Shown piece after piece: positions 6,377-13,915 of a stretch of DNA of 15,139 bases (position 1 is the stretch's first letter; each line of letters opens with the position of its first letter). The stretch lies in NCBI GenBank assembly GCA_013205155.1, contig JABMMT010000218.1:1-15139 (forward strand). Reading direction: 5' to 3'. The position numbers and the translations under genes were made by a program. Origin of the DNA: Betaproteobacteria bacterium (GTDB taxonomy: Bacteria > Pseudomonadota > Gammaproteobacteria > Burkholderiales > Burkholderiaceae). The notes below the pieces were generated by a model that saw nothing but the letters and a program-made list of their open reading frames with translations, was not told the origin of the DNA and ran no database searches.

Positions 6377-7510
6377 GTGCCTAAAAGTAAACGCGATTAT
6401 TACGAAGTACTTGGCGTATCAAAAGGGGTTAGCGACGCAGAGCTTAAAACAGCTTATCGCAAATTAGCTATGAAGCATCACCCAGATCGCAACCCTGACA
6501 GCAAGACGGCTGAAGCTCAATTTAAAGAGGGAAAAGAAGCATACGAAACACTGACTGATCCAAATAAACGTGCTGCTTATGATCAGTATGGACACGCTGG
6601 TGTAGACCCCTCAATGGGTGGCTTTGGTGCCGGTGGCTTTGCAGGCGGCGGCTTTGCTGATGCTTTCGGCGATATCTTTGGCGATATCTTTGGCCAAGGT
6701 GGTGGACGTCACTCAGGCCCTCAGGTTTATAAGGGTGCAGATCTCCGTTACAACATGGAGATCACTCTTGAGCAAGCGGCAGAGGGATACACTACTCAGA
6801 TTCGAGTGCCTAGCTGGAGTAGTTGCAAACCTTGTCATGGGACTGGCGCAGAACCTGGTACTAAAGCTGAAAAATGTTCTACCTGTGACGGTCACGGTCA
6901 AGTGCGTGTTCAGCAAGGTTTCTTCTCAATGCAGCAAACTTGTCCTAAGTGCCGCGGCACGGGCGAGTACATTCCTAAGCCATGTAAAACTTGCCATGGT
7001 AGTGGTAAACATAAAGAACAAAAAACCCTTGAGATCAAAATTCCAGCAGGAATTGATGATGGTATGCGTGTGCGCTCAGTTGGAAATGGTGAGCCAGGTA
7101 TTAATGGTGGTCCGTCAGGTGATCTCTATGTGGAAGTGCGGGTGAAACCCCATCCAGTATTTGAACGGGATGGCAGTGACTTGCATGTCCAAATGCCGAT
7201 TTCATTTGCCAACGCTACGATTGGTGGGGAAATTGAAGTCCCTACTTTATCGGGGCGCGTTGAGTTTCCAGTTCCAGAGGGAACGCAAACTGGCAAAACC
7301 TTCCGTTTACGCAATAAAGGCATTAAAGGTTTGCGTTCATCATTGGTGGGCGATCTTTTTGTGCACGTTGTGGTCGAGACGCCGGTCAAATTAACGGATG
7401 AGCAGAGAAACTTGCTACAAAAGTTTGATGAAAGTCTTAAGTCTGGTGGGGATAAACACAGCCCACAACAAAAAGGCTGGTTCGAAGGCGTAAAGAGTTT
7501 TTTTAGTTAA
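6377..7510 (+). CDS. dnaJ: Co-chaperone DnaJ (Hsp40)
   Basis: DnaJ delivers unfolded substrates to DnaK and stimulates its ATPase. The protein is 377 residues, a typical length. The J domain occupies residues 5-70 with the HPD motif at 35-37. A Gly/Phe-rich linker follows (about 81-113, GGFGAGGFAGGGFADAFG, then GDIFGDIFG encoded by a perfect 12-bp tandem duplication at 6668-6691). Four zinc-binding CxxCxGxG repeats follow: CKPCHGTG (152), CSTCDGHG (169), CPKCRGTG (191) and CKTCHGSG (205). The C-terminal substrate-binding domains include IPAGIDDGMRVRSVGNGEPG and the end is PQQKGWFEGVKSFFS. The start is a GTG, supported by a strong purine-rich ribosome site GGAGAGGAA at 6362-6370 and by the normal MPKSKRDYYEVLGV start. 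No separate promoter is visible, so it probably depends on dnaK transcription. Its TAA directly abuts the stop of the oppositely oriented panB. Confidence 0.98.
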   Translation: MPKSKRDYYEVLGVSKGVSDAELKTAYRKLAMKHHPDRNPDSKTAEAQFKEGKEAYETLTDPNKRAAYDQYGHAGVDPSMGGFGAGGFAGGGFADAFGDIFGDIFGQGGGRHSGPQVYKGADLRYNMEITLEQAAEGYTTQIRVPSWSSCKPCHGTGAEPGTKAEKCSTCDGHGQVRVQQGFFSMQQTCPKCRGTGEYIPKPCKTCHGSGKHKEQKTLEIKIPAGIDDGMRVRSVGNGEPGINGGPSGDLYVEVRVKPHPVFERDGSDLHVQMPISFANATIGGEIEVPTLSGRVEFPVPEGTQTGKTFRLRNKGIKGLRSSLVGDLFVHVVVETPVKLTDEQRNLLQKFDESLKSGGDKHSPQQKGWFEGVKSFFS

Positions 7511-8329
7511 TTAACCTGCAAAGCCAAATTCAGGTCCGGGGAATTTTCCGGACTTCACTTCTCTTATATAGGCTTTAATCGCAGCCTCTACCGAGTGACG
7601 ACCTTCCATAAAGTTTTTGACGAACTTCGGCGGTTTTCCGGGACTAATACCCAACATATCTTGAAGAACTAATACTTGGCCAGAACAATCTGGGCCAGCA
7701 CCAATACCAATAGTAGGAATATGAAGTTCTGCTGTAATTCTTTTCCCTAACGTTGAAGGAATTGCTTCCAGAACAACCATTTGCGCCCCAGCATGTTGGC
7801 AAGCAAGTGCTTGCTCGAGCATGATGCTTGCGGAGTCCTTTGACTTCCCTTGTACTTTATAGCCACCTAAAAGATGGACTGATTGAGGAAGTAATCCAAG
7901 GTGTGCACAAACGGGAACGCTACGTTCTACTAAGTACTGAATGATTTCTACTTGCCATGGACCACCACCTTCCAGTTTGACCATATCGGCGCCAGCGCGC
8001 ATGAGTGCGGCAGCAGAGTCTAGTGCTTGCATTGGATCACCGTAGCTAGCAAAGGGTAAATCAGCAATCAAGAAGGTGTGTGAGTTAGCGCGCGCAACAC
8101 ATTCGGTGTGATAAGCCATCTGACCAACCGTTACAGGAGTTGTGCTGGTGTGGCCTTGAATGACATTACCTAAGGAGTCGCCGATGAGGATGACTTCCAT
8201 GTTGCAACGATTGAGCAGCGCAGACATCGTAGAGTCATATGCCGTGAGCATACAAATTTTTTCACCCTCAGCGTGCATCGCTAGGAGTTTAGTAATCGAG
8301 ATTGGCTTTTCGCCCTGTAAATAACCCAT
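7511..8329 (-). CDS. panB: 3-methyl-2-oxobutanoate hydroxymethyltransferase
   Basis: PanB transfers a hydroxymethyl group from 5,10-methylene-tetrahydrofolate to 2-oxoisovalerate, giving ketopantoate, the first committed step to pantothenate and coenzyme A. At 272 residues it is of normal length. Visible are the start of the TIM barrel, EKICMLTAYDSTMSALL (23-39); the two Mg-binding aspartates in IGDSLGNVIQGH (Asp51) and LIADLPFASY (Asp90); VKLEGGG with Glu120; VCAHLGLLPQSVHLLGGYKVQGK (140-162); VVLEAIPS with Glu188, in the place of the catalytic acid; and IGIGAGPDCSGQVLVLQDMLG (207-227). The gene starts 17 nt after the folK stop and seems to be last in the minus-strand operon. Its folate cofactor links it to FolK upstream. 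No panC follows; dnaJ occupies the other strand right after its stop. Confidence 0.97.
   Translation of the reverse strand: MGYLQGEKPISITKLLAMHAEGEKICMLTAYDSTMSALLNRCNMEVILIGDSLGNVIQGHTSTTPVTVGQMAYHTECVARANSHTFLIADLPFASYGDPMQALDSAAALMRAGADMVKLEGGGPWQVEIIQYLVERSVPVCAHLGLLPQSVHLLGGYKVQGKSKDSASIMLEQALACQHAGAQMVVLEAIPSTLGKRITAELHIPTIGIGAGPDCSGQVLVLQDMLGISPGKPPKFVKNFMEGRHSVEAAIKAYIREVKSGKFPGPEFGFAG
7534..7553. other. Hairpin in the 3' end of panB, possible end signal for dnaJ transcripts
   Basis: GTCCGG (7534-7539) and CCGGAC (7548-7553) form a 6-bp GC-rich stem; two G-T pairs on the plus-strand RNA could extend it, leaving an AATT loop. It starts 24 nt after the dnaJ stop and encodes part of the PanB C-terminus. 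On the plus strand it is followed by TTCACTTCTCTT, pyrimidine-rich without a true T-run. As dnaJ and panB have no gap between them, this is the nearest candidate end structure for dnaJ, but it may be only coding sequence. Confidence 0.3.
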
Positions 8330-8346
8330 GGCGAGAGTTTAATGAA

Positions 8347-8874
8347 TTAATGCGTCGATTGGCTATAAACAGTCTTTTCCCCGCAATTACAGTTGCGGCA
8401 GGGGAGTTTTTCAATACGTTGGTCTGCCACTTTGGGTAAATAGGTCTTTAATTCGCCAAAATGGGGTAGGAAGAAATTAGGAGAAATTTCTAGAAGGGGT
8501 AGCAATACAAAAGAGCGTTCTGTGATCCTGGGGTGGGGCAGCATGAGCTCAGTTTCATTTTGTATGACGCCCTCAAAGTGCAAGATGTCGAGGTCAAGTG
8601 TTCTTGGGGCATTAGCATAGGGACGCTCCCGACCAAATTCTTGTTCGACTGCTTGGCAAATATGTAAGAGCCCATAAGGCGTGAGTTGCGTTTCAATTTG
8701 AATGACTGAGTTGATGTAGTCACCACCAAGGGCCTCTATAGGAGCGCTTTGATAGAAACAACTCTTGTTGAGGATTTGTAATTCGCAGCGTTGAGCAAGG
8801 CATATGATTGCGTCAGTGATCAGTTGACGCGTATCGCCGATGTTCCCGCCAAATCCAATATATGCCCGTGCCAT
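8347..8874 (-). CDS. folK: 2-amino-4-hydroxy-6-hydroxymethyldihydropteridine pyrophosphokinase (HPPK)
   Basis: FolK moves pyrophosphate from ATP to 6-hydroxymethyl-7,8-dihydropterin, giving the substrate of dihydropteroate synthase in folate synthesis. The 175-residue protein has the whole HPPK fold: YIGFGGNIGD (5-14), FYQSAPIEALGGDYINSVI (40-58), EFGRERPYANAPRTLDLDIL (79-98, with Mg-binding Asp94 and Asp96) and MLPHPRITERSFVLLPLLEI (111-130). It is about 15 residues longer than E. coli FolK (159). The extra C-terminal tail carries Cys159, Cys162 and Cys164 (CRNCNC). A short GGA lies before the ATG on the minus strand. It follows pcnB after 52 nt and precedes panB by 17 nt; pcnB-folK-panB is a recurrent proteobacterial order. 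Confidence 0.96.
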   Translation of the reverse strand: MARAYIGFGGNIGDTRQLITDAIICLAQRCELQILNKSCFYQSAPIEALGGDYINSVIQIETQLTPYGLLHICQAVEQEFGRERPYANAPRTLDLDILHFEGVIQNETELMLPHPRITERSFVLLPLLEISPNFFLPHFGELKTYLPKVADQRIEKLPCRNCNCGEKTVYSQSTH

Positions 8875-8926
8875 ATTTTTCCAAACCTAAGATAGAACTA
8901 CTTTACAGAAATTTCTAAAAACTTGC

Positions 8927-10336
8927 TTAGCTTGGAGTATTTTCACTAGGGCTCGCTGTACTGGCAGATTTAGGCTTCCTTCGACGGCGTTTCTTGAGGG
9001 GTAACGCACTGTTACCCACCTCATTTTTGGCACTGGCCATCAAAGCCTCTTGTCCATTAGGGTCTGCGGCGATAAAATCTGTCCACCATTGCCCTAGAAC
9101 AGTATCTCTTTCCCCTGTGGCACAACGCAGTAGGAGGAAGTCATAACCCGCCCTGAAACGGGGGGATTCTATTAAGCGGTAGGGATAGCGGCCAACCCGC
9201 TTTTCGAAACGGGGTTGCATAGACCAGATTTCACACATATCGCTCTCAAAGCGACGATGAATGGTAATCGCGCTACTTTGGGTGGCAATCGTATCGTCCA
9301 TCGCATCTTGTAAGGCTGGAATATTAGCCATACCGTTTGCTAAGTTGGCATTCCAATTTTTGAGAAGATCAGGCCAAAGCAATGTGGCGAACAGAAATCC
9401 TGCAGAAACACTCTTTCCGGATTGAATTCGTTGATCAGTGTTGGCTAGTGCTAGCTTAACGAATTGATTAGCCTCTTTGGAGTCTTCACTACTATCAAGG
9501 ATGTGATCAAGCAGAGGTAATAGGCCGTGATGTAAGCCTGCATCACGTAAACCTTGAATGGCTGCCCAAGAATAGCCAGACATTAACAGCTTCAGAATTT
9601 CATCGAAGAGTCGTGCAGAGGGAACATCTTGTAGTAGCGTACTGAGCTTGGTAATGGGGGAGCGTGTAGCTGCCTCTAAGCTAAAACCGGTTTTAGCGGC
9701 AAAACGAATTGCTCTAAGCATCCGTATAGGATCTTCTCGATAACGTTTTACTGGATCGCCAATCATACGCAAAGTTTTCTTTTGGATATCGACCATCCCA
9801 CCGTGATAGTCGAGTACTGTTTCAGAAGAGGGGTCGTAATACATTGCGTTGATACTAAAATCACGCCGGGTTGCATCCTCCCCTTGGGATCCCCAAACGT
9901 TATCGTGCAAAATGCGGCCACTTTCTGCAAGATGGTCGCCAGCGTTATCCAGCAGGGCTCTAAAGGTCGAAACTTCAATAATCTCAGGGTGGCCTTTACC
10001 AAAAAAAGTAACGTGAACTATCTGAAAGCGACGACCGATCAGACGTGCTTTACGAAATAATTTTTGTACTTGATCTGGGGTAGCATTCGTTGCCACATCA
10101 AAATCTTTTGGACCAATACCTAACACTAAATCACGAACCGCACCTCCAACAATAAATGCCTCATAACCAGCCTGTTGCAATGTATCAGTCACTTTTACCG
10201 CATTCTTGGAGAGTAAGTGAGGGTCAATACGATGTATTTTTTTGGGGATACGTTTGGGTGCCCCTGTATTGTTTGCTTGCGTCTGCTTGGCCATCGGGTC
10301 ACGACGCAAGATCCGCTTAATAAATTTAGTGATCAT
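8927..10336 (-). CDS. pcnB: Poly(A) polymerase I (PcnB)
   Basis: PcnB adds 3' poly(A) tails to bacterial RNAs, which promotes their decay. The 469-residue protein is a class II nucleotidyltransferase. Residues 57-82 read AGYEAFIVGGAVRDL, then GPKDFDVAT with catalytic Asp78 and Asp80. ATPDQVQKLFRKARLIGRRF follows (85-104), then EIIEVSTFRA, ATRRDFSINAMYYD (Asp159) and RYREDPIRMLRAIRFAAKTG (198-217). These match E. coli PcnB better than a CCA-adding enzyme: the RKARLIGRRF stretch and the Arg-rich C-terminal tail (LKKRRRRKPKSA) are poly(A) polymerase traits. The N-terminus is basic (TKFIKRILRRD). The ATG overlaps the stop of the HAD gene as ATGA (10333-10336), which argues for this start over Met15 and for translational coupling. 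Confidence 0.95.
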   Translation of the reverse strand: MITKFIKRILRRDPMAKQTQANNTGAPKRIPKKIHRIDPHLLSKNAVKVTDTLQQAGYEAFIVGGAVRDLVLGIGPKDFDVATNATPDQVQKLFRKARLIGRRFQIVHVTFFGKGHPEIIEVSTFRALLDNAGDHLAESGRILHDNVWGSQGEDATRRDFSINAMYYDPSSETVLDYHGGMVDIQKKTLRMIGDPVKRYREDPIRMLRAIRFAAKTGFSLEAATRSPITKLSTLLQDVPSARLFDEILKLLMSGYSWAAIQGLRDAGLHHGLLPLLDHILDSSEDSKEANQFVKLALANTDQRIQSGKSVSAGFLFATLLWPDLLKNWNANLANGMANIPALQDAMDDTIATQSSAITIHRRFESDMCEIWSMQPRFEKRVGRYPYRLIESPRFRAGYDFLLLRCATGERDTVLGQWWTDFIAADPNGQEALMASAKNEVGNSALPLKKRRRRKPKSASTASPSENTPS

Positions 10337-11013
10337 GCAAATAACTCAAGGATAGGCCAGTGGCGTTTCTGAGCTTCACTACGCAAACGATCATCGGGAT
10401 TAGTAGCAACAGGGTGGCTGACCTTCTCAAGTAAAGGTAAATCATTCATTGAATCAGAATAAAAATAACTACGCGCCAGGGTGTCCAATGAAAGTTGCTT
10501 ACTAGAAAGCCAGTTGTGCAAATTGAGAATCTTACCTTCCCGAAAATTGGGAATGCCTAGGACTTCACCAGTAAAAGTCGCTAGTGGGTGATCTGAGATA
10601 GTGACTGGCTCGGTAGCAATAAGATGTTCAATGCCAAAGCTTTCCACAATTGGGCGCGTCACAAAGCTGTTGGTGGCAGTGATAACGCAGCATAAATCTC
10701 CAGCATCTTGATGGTGTTTTACTAAATCAATCGCTTTCTGACGTAACTGTCCGTGAATCACTTCCTTCATGAAAGCATCATGCCATTCCTTCAATTGCTC
10801 ACGTGAATGCTGGGATAAGGGCTTTAAGGCAAATCGTAAAAATTCATCGATATCCAGTTTGCCGTCTTTATAGTCCTGGTAGAAGCGCTCATTTTTAGTA
10901 GCGTAGTCACTGCCATCCACGACGCCCATGCGAACAAGAAATTGACCCCATTCGTAATCGCTATCGCAGGGTAAAAGAGTGTGATCTAAATCGAAGAGGG
11001 CTAATTGGGTCAC
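10333..11013 (-). CDS. HAD-superfamily (subfamily IB) hydrolase, SerB-like phosphatase
   Basis: This is a cytoplasmic haloacid-dehalogenase-fold phosphatase of the HAD-IB type. Motif I is LALFDLDHTLLP with Asp8 and Asp10, motif II is VITATNSFVT (110-119), motif III is Lys161 in NFREGKI, and motif IV is YSDSMNDLPLL (Asp187, Asp191). The cap between motifs I and II starts DSDYEWGQFLVRMGVVD, as in the HAD-IB proteins often annotated phosphoserine phosphatase or CicA-like in betaproteobacteria. The substrate cannot be read from sequence. The frame is open upstream to a GTG at 11055, which would overlap hda by 20 bases. I prefer the GTG at 11013, giving 226 residues, because it starts directly at MTQLALFDLDHTLL as homologues do; neither start has a clear ribosome site. 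The 3' end overlaps pcnB by four bases (ATGA). Confidence 0.88.
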   Translation of the reverse strand: MTQLALFDLDHTLLPCDSDYEWGQFLVRMGVVDGSDYATKNERFYQDYKDGKLDIDEFLRFALKPLSQHSREQLKEWHDAFMKEVIHGQLRQKAIDLVKHHQDAGDLCCVITATNSFVTRPIVESFGIEHLIATEPVTISDHPLATFTGEVLGIPNFREGKILNLHNWLSSKQLSLDTLARSYFYSDSMNDLPLLEKVSHPVATNPDDRLRSEAQKRHWPILELFA

Positions 11014-11035
11014 GAATTCAACATTGAGTAAATGA

Positions 11036-11788
11036 TTATGGCTGCAAAAGCTCACGCACCAGCGGCAAGGTTACAGCACGTTTTGTTTCTAGTGAATAAG
11101 CATCTAAAGCATCCATTAAGGCCATTAAATTGGGCATATCGCGGTAGAAACGGCTCAACAACCAAGGTAATACATCTGGCGATAACACTAGACCACGCGC
11201 TTGAGCCGCTTGCTCTAATGCTTGTATTTTCGCATCATCATCCAAAAGTTCTGTTTGGAATACCAAGCCCCAGCCTAGGCGGGTGCGCAGGTCCTCTCTA
11301 ATCTCTAGAGCTGCAGGTGCTGCTTTACCGACCATAAAAATATGGATTGCTTTGCTGGCTTGCACTCCATTGAGAATACGAAAGAGAGAACCAACTAAAC
11401 GCTCATCAAGGCGATCGACATCATCTACCGTAATCACTGAAGGAATATCGCTTTCTGTGAGCAGATTCATTTTTTCTTCCAGACGGACCCATGCTGTAGG
11501 TTCATGAGGCCCCAAAGAAAAGTAGTCAAACCCAGCCTGGGCAGCAGCATTTGCGATGGCTACTAGTAGATGAGTGCGTCCAGATCCCTCTGGTCCCCAC
11601 CAATAAATCCAGCGTTGATTTAGAGGATTATTTTGGGCTGCCTTAGATTGTTGATGCCATGACTGACTCAAGTCTTGAAGCGTAGAGATCAAGGCTCGGT
11701 CTTTACCTGGTAGGTAGTTTTCTAGACTAACTTTAGGTATGTGACTAATATCTAAAGCAAATTGCTTAGGAAGCGGAGTTTTATTCAT
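11036..11788 (-). CDS. hda: DnaA regulatory inactivator Hda
   Basis: Hda binds the DNA-loaded sliding clamp (DnaN) and triggers ATP hydrolysis by DnaA, preventing re-initiation of replication. The 250-residue protein is a DnaA-like AAA+ domain without the DnaA DNA-binding domain. Residues 8-13 (KQFALD) resemble the N-terminal clamp-binding peptide of Hda. The Walker A-type loop is WGPEGSGRTHL (64-74), with Arg where most ATPases have Lys, as is usual in Hda. Walker B is VITVDDVDRLD (118-128). REDLRTRLGWGLVF (164-177) contains the arginine-finger region, and FYRDMPNLMALMDALDAYS (214-232) the sensor II region. It starts 12 nt after the AI-2E gene and ends 22 nt before the HAD gene, inside the operon. 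The AI-2E/hda pairing next to purM is, as I recall, common in betaproteobacteria. Confidence 0.93.
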   Translation of the reverse strand: MNKTPLPKQFALDISHIPKVSLENYLPGKDRALISTLQDLSQSWHQQSKAAQNNPLNQRWIYWWGPEGSGRTHLLVAIANAAAQAGFDYFSLGPHEPTAWVRLEEKMNLLTESDIPSVITVDDVDRLDERLVGSLFRILNGVQASKAIHIFMVGKAAPAALEIREDLRTRLGWGLVFQTELLDDDAKIQALEQAAQARGLVLSPDVLPWLLSRFYRDMPNLMALMDALDAYSLETKRAVTLPLVRELLQP

Positions 11789-11800
11789 TACAACGAAAAT

Positions 11801-12790
11801 CTATTTTTGATACCAAGAGCTTTGGGTGTAAAGAGACCATGCATATTGAACTAAGACCATACTAACGGCGCTAATTGGGAGTGCTAGCAGTACTCCAAAA
11901 AATCCAAATAACTTTCCAAAAAATAACAATGCAAAAAGCACACCTACGGGGTGCAAGCCAATCCGCTCACCTACCAAGCGAGGTGTTAAGAAAAAGCCTT
12001 CTATAAATTGACCTAATCCAAAAACCGCCAGTACGCCAATAATCTCCGGGCCTGGCCCAAATTGAAGAAGCGCAGATAAGGTTGCCAGAGTAAGACCAAT
12101 CGCAATACCAACATACGGAATAATGATCATTAAGGCTGTAAATACCCCCAGTGCAGCCGCTCCTTTGATGCCAACCAAACTAAGACCAGCGCTATAGAAA
12201 ATAGCCATGATCGAAATCACAATCAACATGCCGCGCAAGTATTGGGATAGCAAACCATCGGTATGCATTGCAAGGCGGTTCACAGTTTCTTGCGCGCGCG
12301 CAGGAACCGCTTTTTTAATTAATGAAAAAAACTGATCCCAGTCAATCAGTAAATAGAACATGACGAAAATAATAAGCACCGCATTAACAAAGCCTGCGAT
12401 GACTGAGCTTCCAGATACCAGGACTGTGTTAATCGTGGTATTCATGAGGGTATCAGCGTTGTCATGAATGTGATCAGTAATTTTTTGAGTGACATTGACT
12501 TTAAGAGCGCTCCAGTCAATATTCATGTGCAGCTCTTCGAGTTTTGGGCTAAGCCAAGACTGGGTATTGGCTATCCATTCTGGGAGTTGGGTTTTGAGTA
12601 GCGGGATTTCGTATTTGAGCAGGCTGATCAGTAGGCTGAAAATAAAAATAATGAGCCCTAGGCCAATCAGCATGGAGATGAGGGCAGCTAGCGCACGTGG
12701 GATGCGATGGGTCTCAAGCCATAGGCAAACTGGGCGTAAGGTATACGCCAGAATGAATGCAGCCAGAAAAGGGGTAAAAATTTCAGCCAT
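11801..12790 (-). CDS. AI-2E/PerM family membrane transporter, apparently without the first helix
   Basis: This is a polytopic inner-membrane protein of the AI-2E/PerM/YdiK permease family; members have been linked to autoinducer-2 export, Na+/H+ antiport or no known substrate, so the substrate is open. From the ATG it has 329 residues. Hydrophobic segments lie near 5-20 (FTPFLAAFILAYTLRP), 34-58, 120-150, 188-207, 210-240, 250-265 and 282-315, with a soluble loop at about 60-118. Family signatures are VMFYLLIDWDQF, LIPY-like MIIIPYVGIAIG and GFFLTPRLVGERIGLHP. I chose ATG 12790 because AGAGGA lies 9 nt upstream; a TTG at 12814 would add eight residues. Homologues such as E. coli PerM carry another hydrophobic helix before the PFLxAxxLAY segment, which this gene has no room to encode. 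It is first in the operon and diverges from purM. Confidence 0.88.
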   Translation of the reverse strand: MAEIFTPFLAAFILAYTLRPVCLWLETHRIPRALAALISMLIGLGLIIFIFSLLISLLKYEIPLLKTQLPEWIANTQSWLSPKLEELHMNIDWSALKVNVTQKITDHIHDNADTLMNTTINTVLVSGSSVIAGFVNAVLIIFVMFYLLIDWDQFFSLIKKAVPARAQETVNRLAMHTDGLLSQYLRGMLIVISIMAIFYSAGLSLVGIKGAAALGVFTALMIIIPYVGIAIGLTLATLSALLQFGPGPEIIGVLAVFGLGQFIEGFFLTPRLVGERIGLHPVGVLFALLFFGKLFGFFGVLLALPISAVSMVLVQYAWSLYTQSSWYQK

Positions 12791-12862
12791 GGTTTGTAAT
12801 CCTCTAGAATTCAATGATTCTACTGACCCAGTAGCATTTTTTAATAAAATTCCGAATCAAAT

Positions 12863-13915
12863 ATGACTTCTTCAAGCAATTCCCCATCAAAAGGTCTCTC
12901 CTACCGTGACGCTGGCGTCGATATTGACGCGGGGGACGCTCTAGTCGACCGCATTAAGCCTTTGGCCAAGAAAACCATGCGGGAAGGTGTTTTAGCTGGA
13001 ATTGGTGGTTTTGGAGCACTTTTTGAGCTTCCTAAACACTACAAAGAGCCTGTCTTGGTTTCAGGAACTGACGGTGTAGGAACCAAACTTCGTTTGGCTT
13101 TCGAGTGGAATCGGCATGACACGATTGGCCAAGATCTAGTGGCGATGAGCGTGAACGATATTTTGGTCCAAGGTGCTGAGCCACTCTTTTTCTTAGATTA
13201 TTTTGCATGCGGCAAATTGACCGTTGATACTGCCGCAACAGTTGTGGGCGGAATTGCTAAAGGTTGCGAGTTATCAGGCTGCGCACTCATTGGTGGTGAA
13301 ACTGCAGAAATGCCTGGTATGTATCCGCCAGGCGAATATGATCTTGCAGGATTTGCTGTGGGTGCGGTCGAGAAATCTAAAATTATTACTGGTGCCCGTA
13401 TTGTTCCAGGCGACACCATCTTGGCAATTGGATCAAGTGGCGCGCACTCCAATGGTTACTCATTGGTGAGAAAAATTATTGAGCGTGCTGGCGCAAAACC
13501 CAATGATGACTTAGGTGGCCGGCCATTAGGTGATGTAGTGATGGCGCCTACCGAAATTTATGTCAAGCCACTTTTAAAGCTCATTACAGAAATTGATGTC
13601 AAAGGAATGGCCCATATTACTGGTGGTGGCTTAGTAGATAACGTGCCACGTGTTCTCCCAGAAAATACTCAAGCTGTCTTGCACCGTGATAGCTGGCAAA
13701 TGCCTGAACTCTTCCGTTGGTTGCAAATGAAGGGTGGCGTAGCGGATGCTGAAATGGTGCGCGTATTTAACTGCGGCATTGGCATGGTGGTGATAGTGTC
13801 ACCAGATCAAGCAGACGCAGCAATCAAATCATTGACTACTCAAGGCTTAAAAGCCTGGACTGTAGGAGAGGTAGTAGAGCGTCCTCAAGACGCCCCACAA
13901 ACCATCATCATTTAA
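12863..13915 (+). CDS. purM: Phosphoribosylformylglycinamidine cyclo-ligase (AIR synthetase)
   Basis: PurM closes the imidazole ring, turning FGAM and ATP into aminoimidazole ribonucleotide in purine synthesis. The 350-residue length is normal. Motifs are LSYRDAGVDIDAGDALVDRI (12-31), GIGGFGALFELP (46-57), the ATP-binding LVSGTDGVGTKLRLAFEWN (65-83), DLVAMSVNDILVQGAEPLFF (91-110), DYFACGKL, GGETAEMPGMYPPGEYDLAGFAVG (about 145-170) and HITGGGLVDNVPRVLP. The start at 12863 gives the usual short N-terminal tail; no good ribosome site is seen. It diverges from the AI-2E gene across 72 nt, and its stop codon overlaps the miaA stop on the other strand. In E. coli purM is paired with purN; no purN is present here. 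Confidence 0.98.
   Translation: MTSSSNSPSKGLSYRDAGVDIDAGDALVDRIKPLAKKTMREGVLAGIGGFGALFELPKHYKEPVLVSGTDGVGTKLRLAFEWNRHDTIGQDLVAMSVNDILVQGAEPLFFLDYFACGKLTVDTAATVVGGIAKGCELSGCALIGGETAEMPGMYPPGEYDLAGFAVGAVEKSKIITGARIVPGDTILAIGSSGAHSNGYSLVRKIIERAGAKPNDDLGGRPLGDVVMAPTEIYVKPLLKLITEIDVKGMAHITGGGLVDNVPRVLPENTQAVLHRDSWQMPELFRWLQMKGGVADAEMVRVFNCGIGMVVIVSPDQADAAIKSLTTQGLKAWTVGEVVERPQDAPQTIII

Noticed and set aside
6668..6691. Perfect 12-bp tandem duplication in dnaJ
   Set aside because: It encodes GDIFGDIF in the Gly/Phe linker, a repeated motif found in many proteobacterial DnaJ proteins. It is a normal part of the domain, not a mobile or regulatory repeat.
8907..8916. Palindrome AGAAATTTCT between pcnB and folK
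   Set aside because: It has no loop and no GC pairs to speak of, so it is not a plausible terminator, and it is too short and AT-rich to call an operator.
12822..12850. Possible purM promoter CTGACC-N16-TAAAAT
   Set aside because: The match is partial (4/6 and 5/6) and would give a leader of only about 6 nt. The divergent gap is AT-rich, so chance matches are likely; not listed as a feature.
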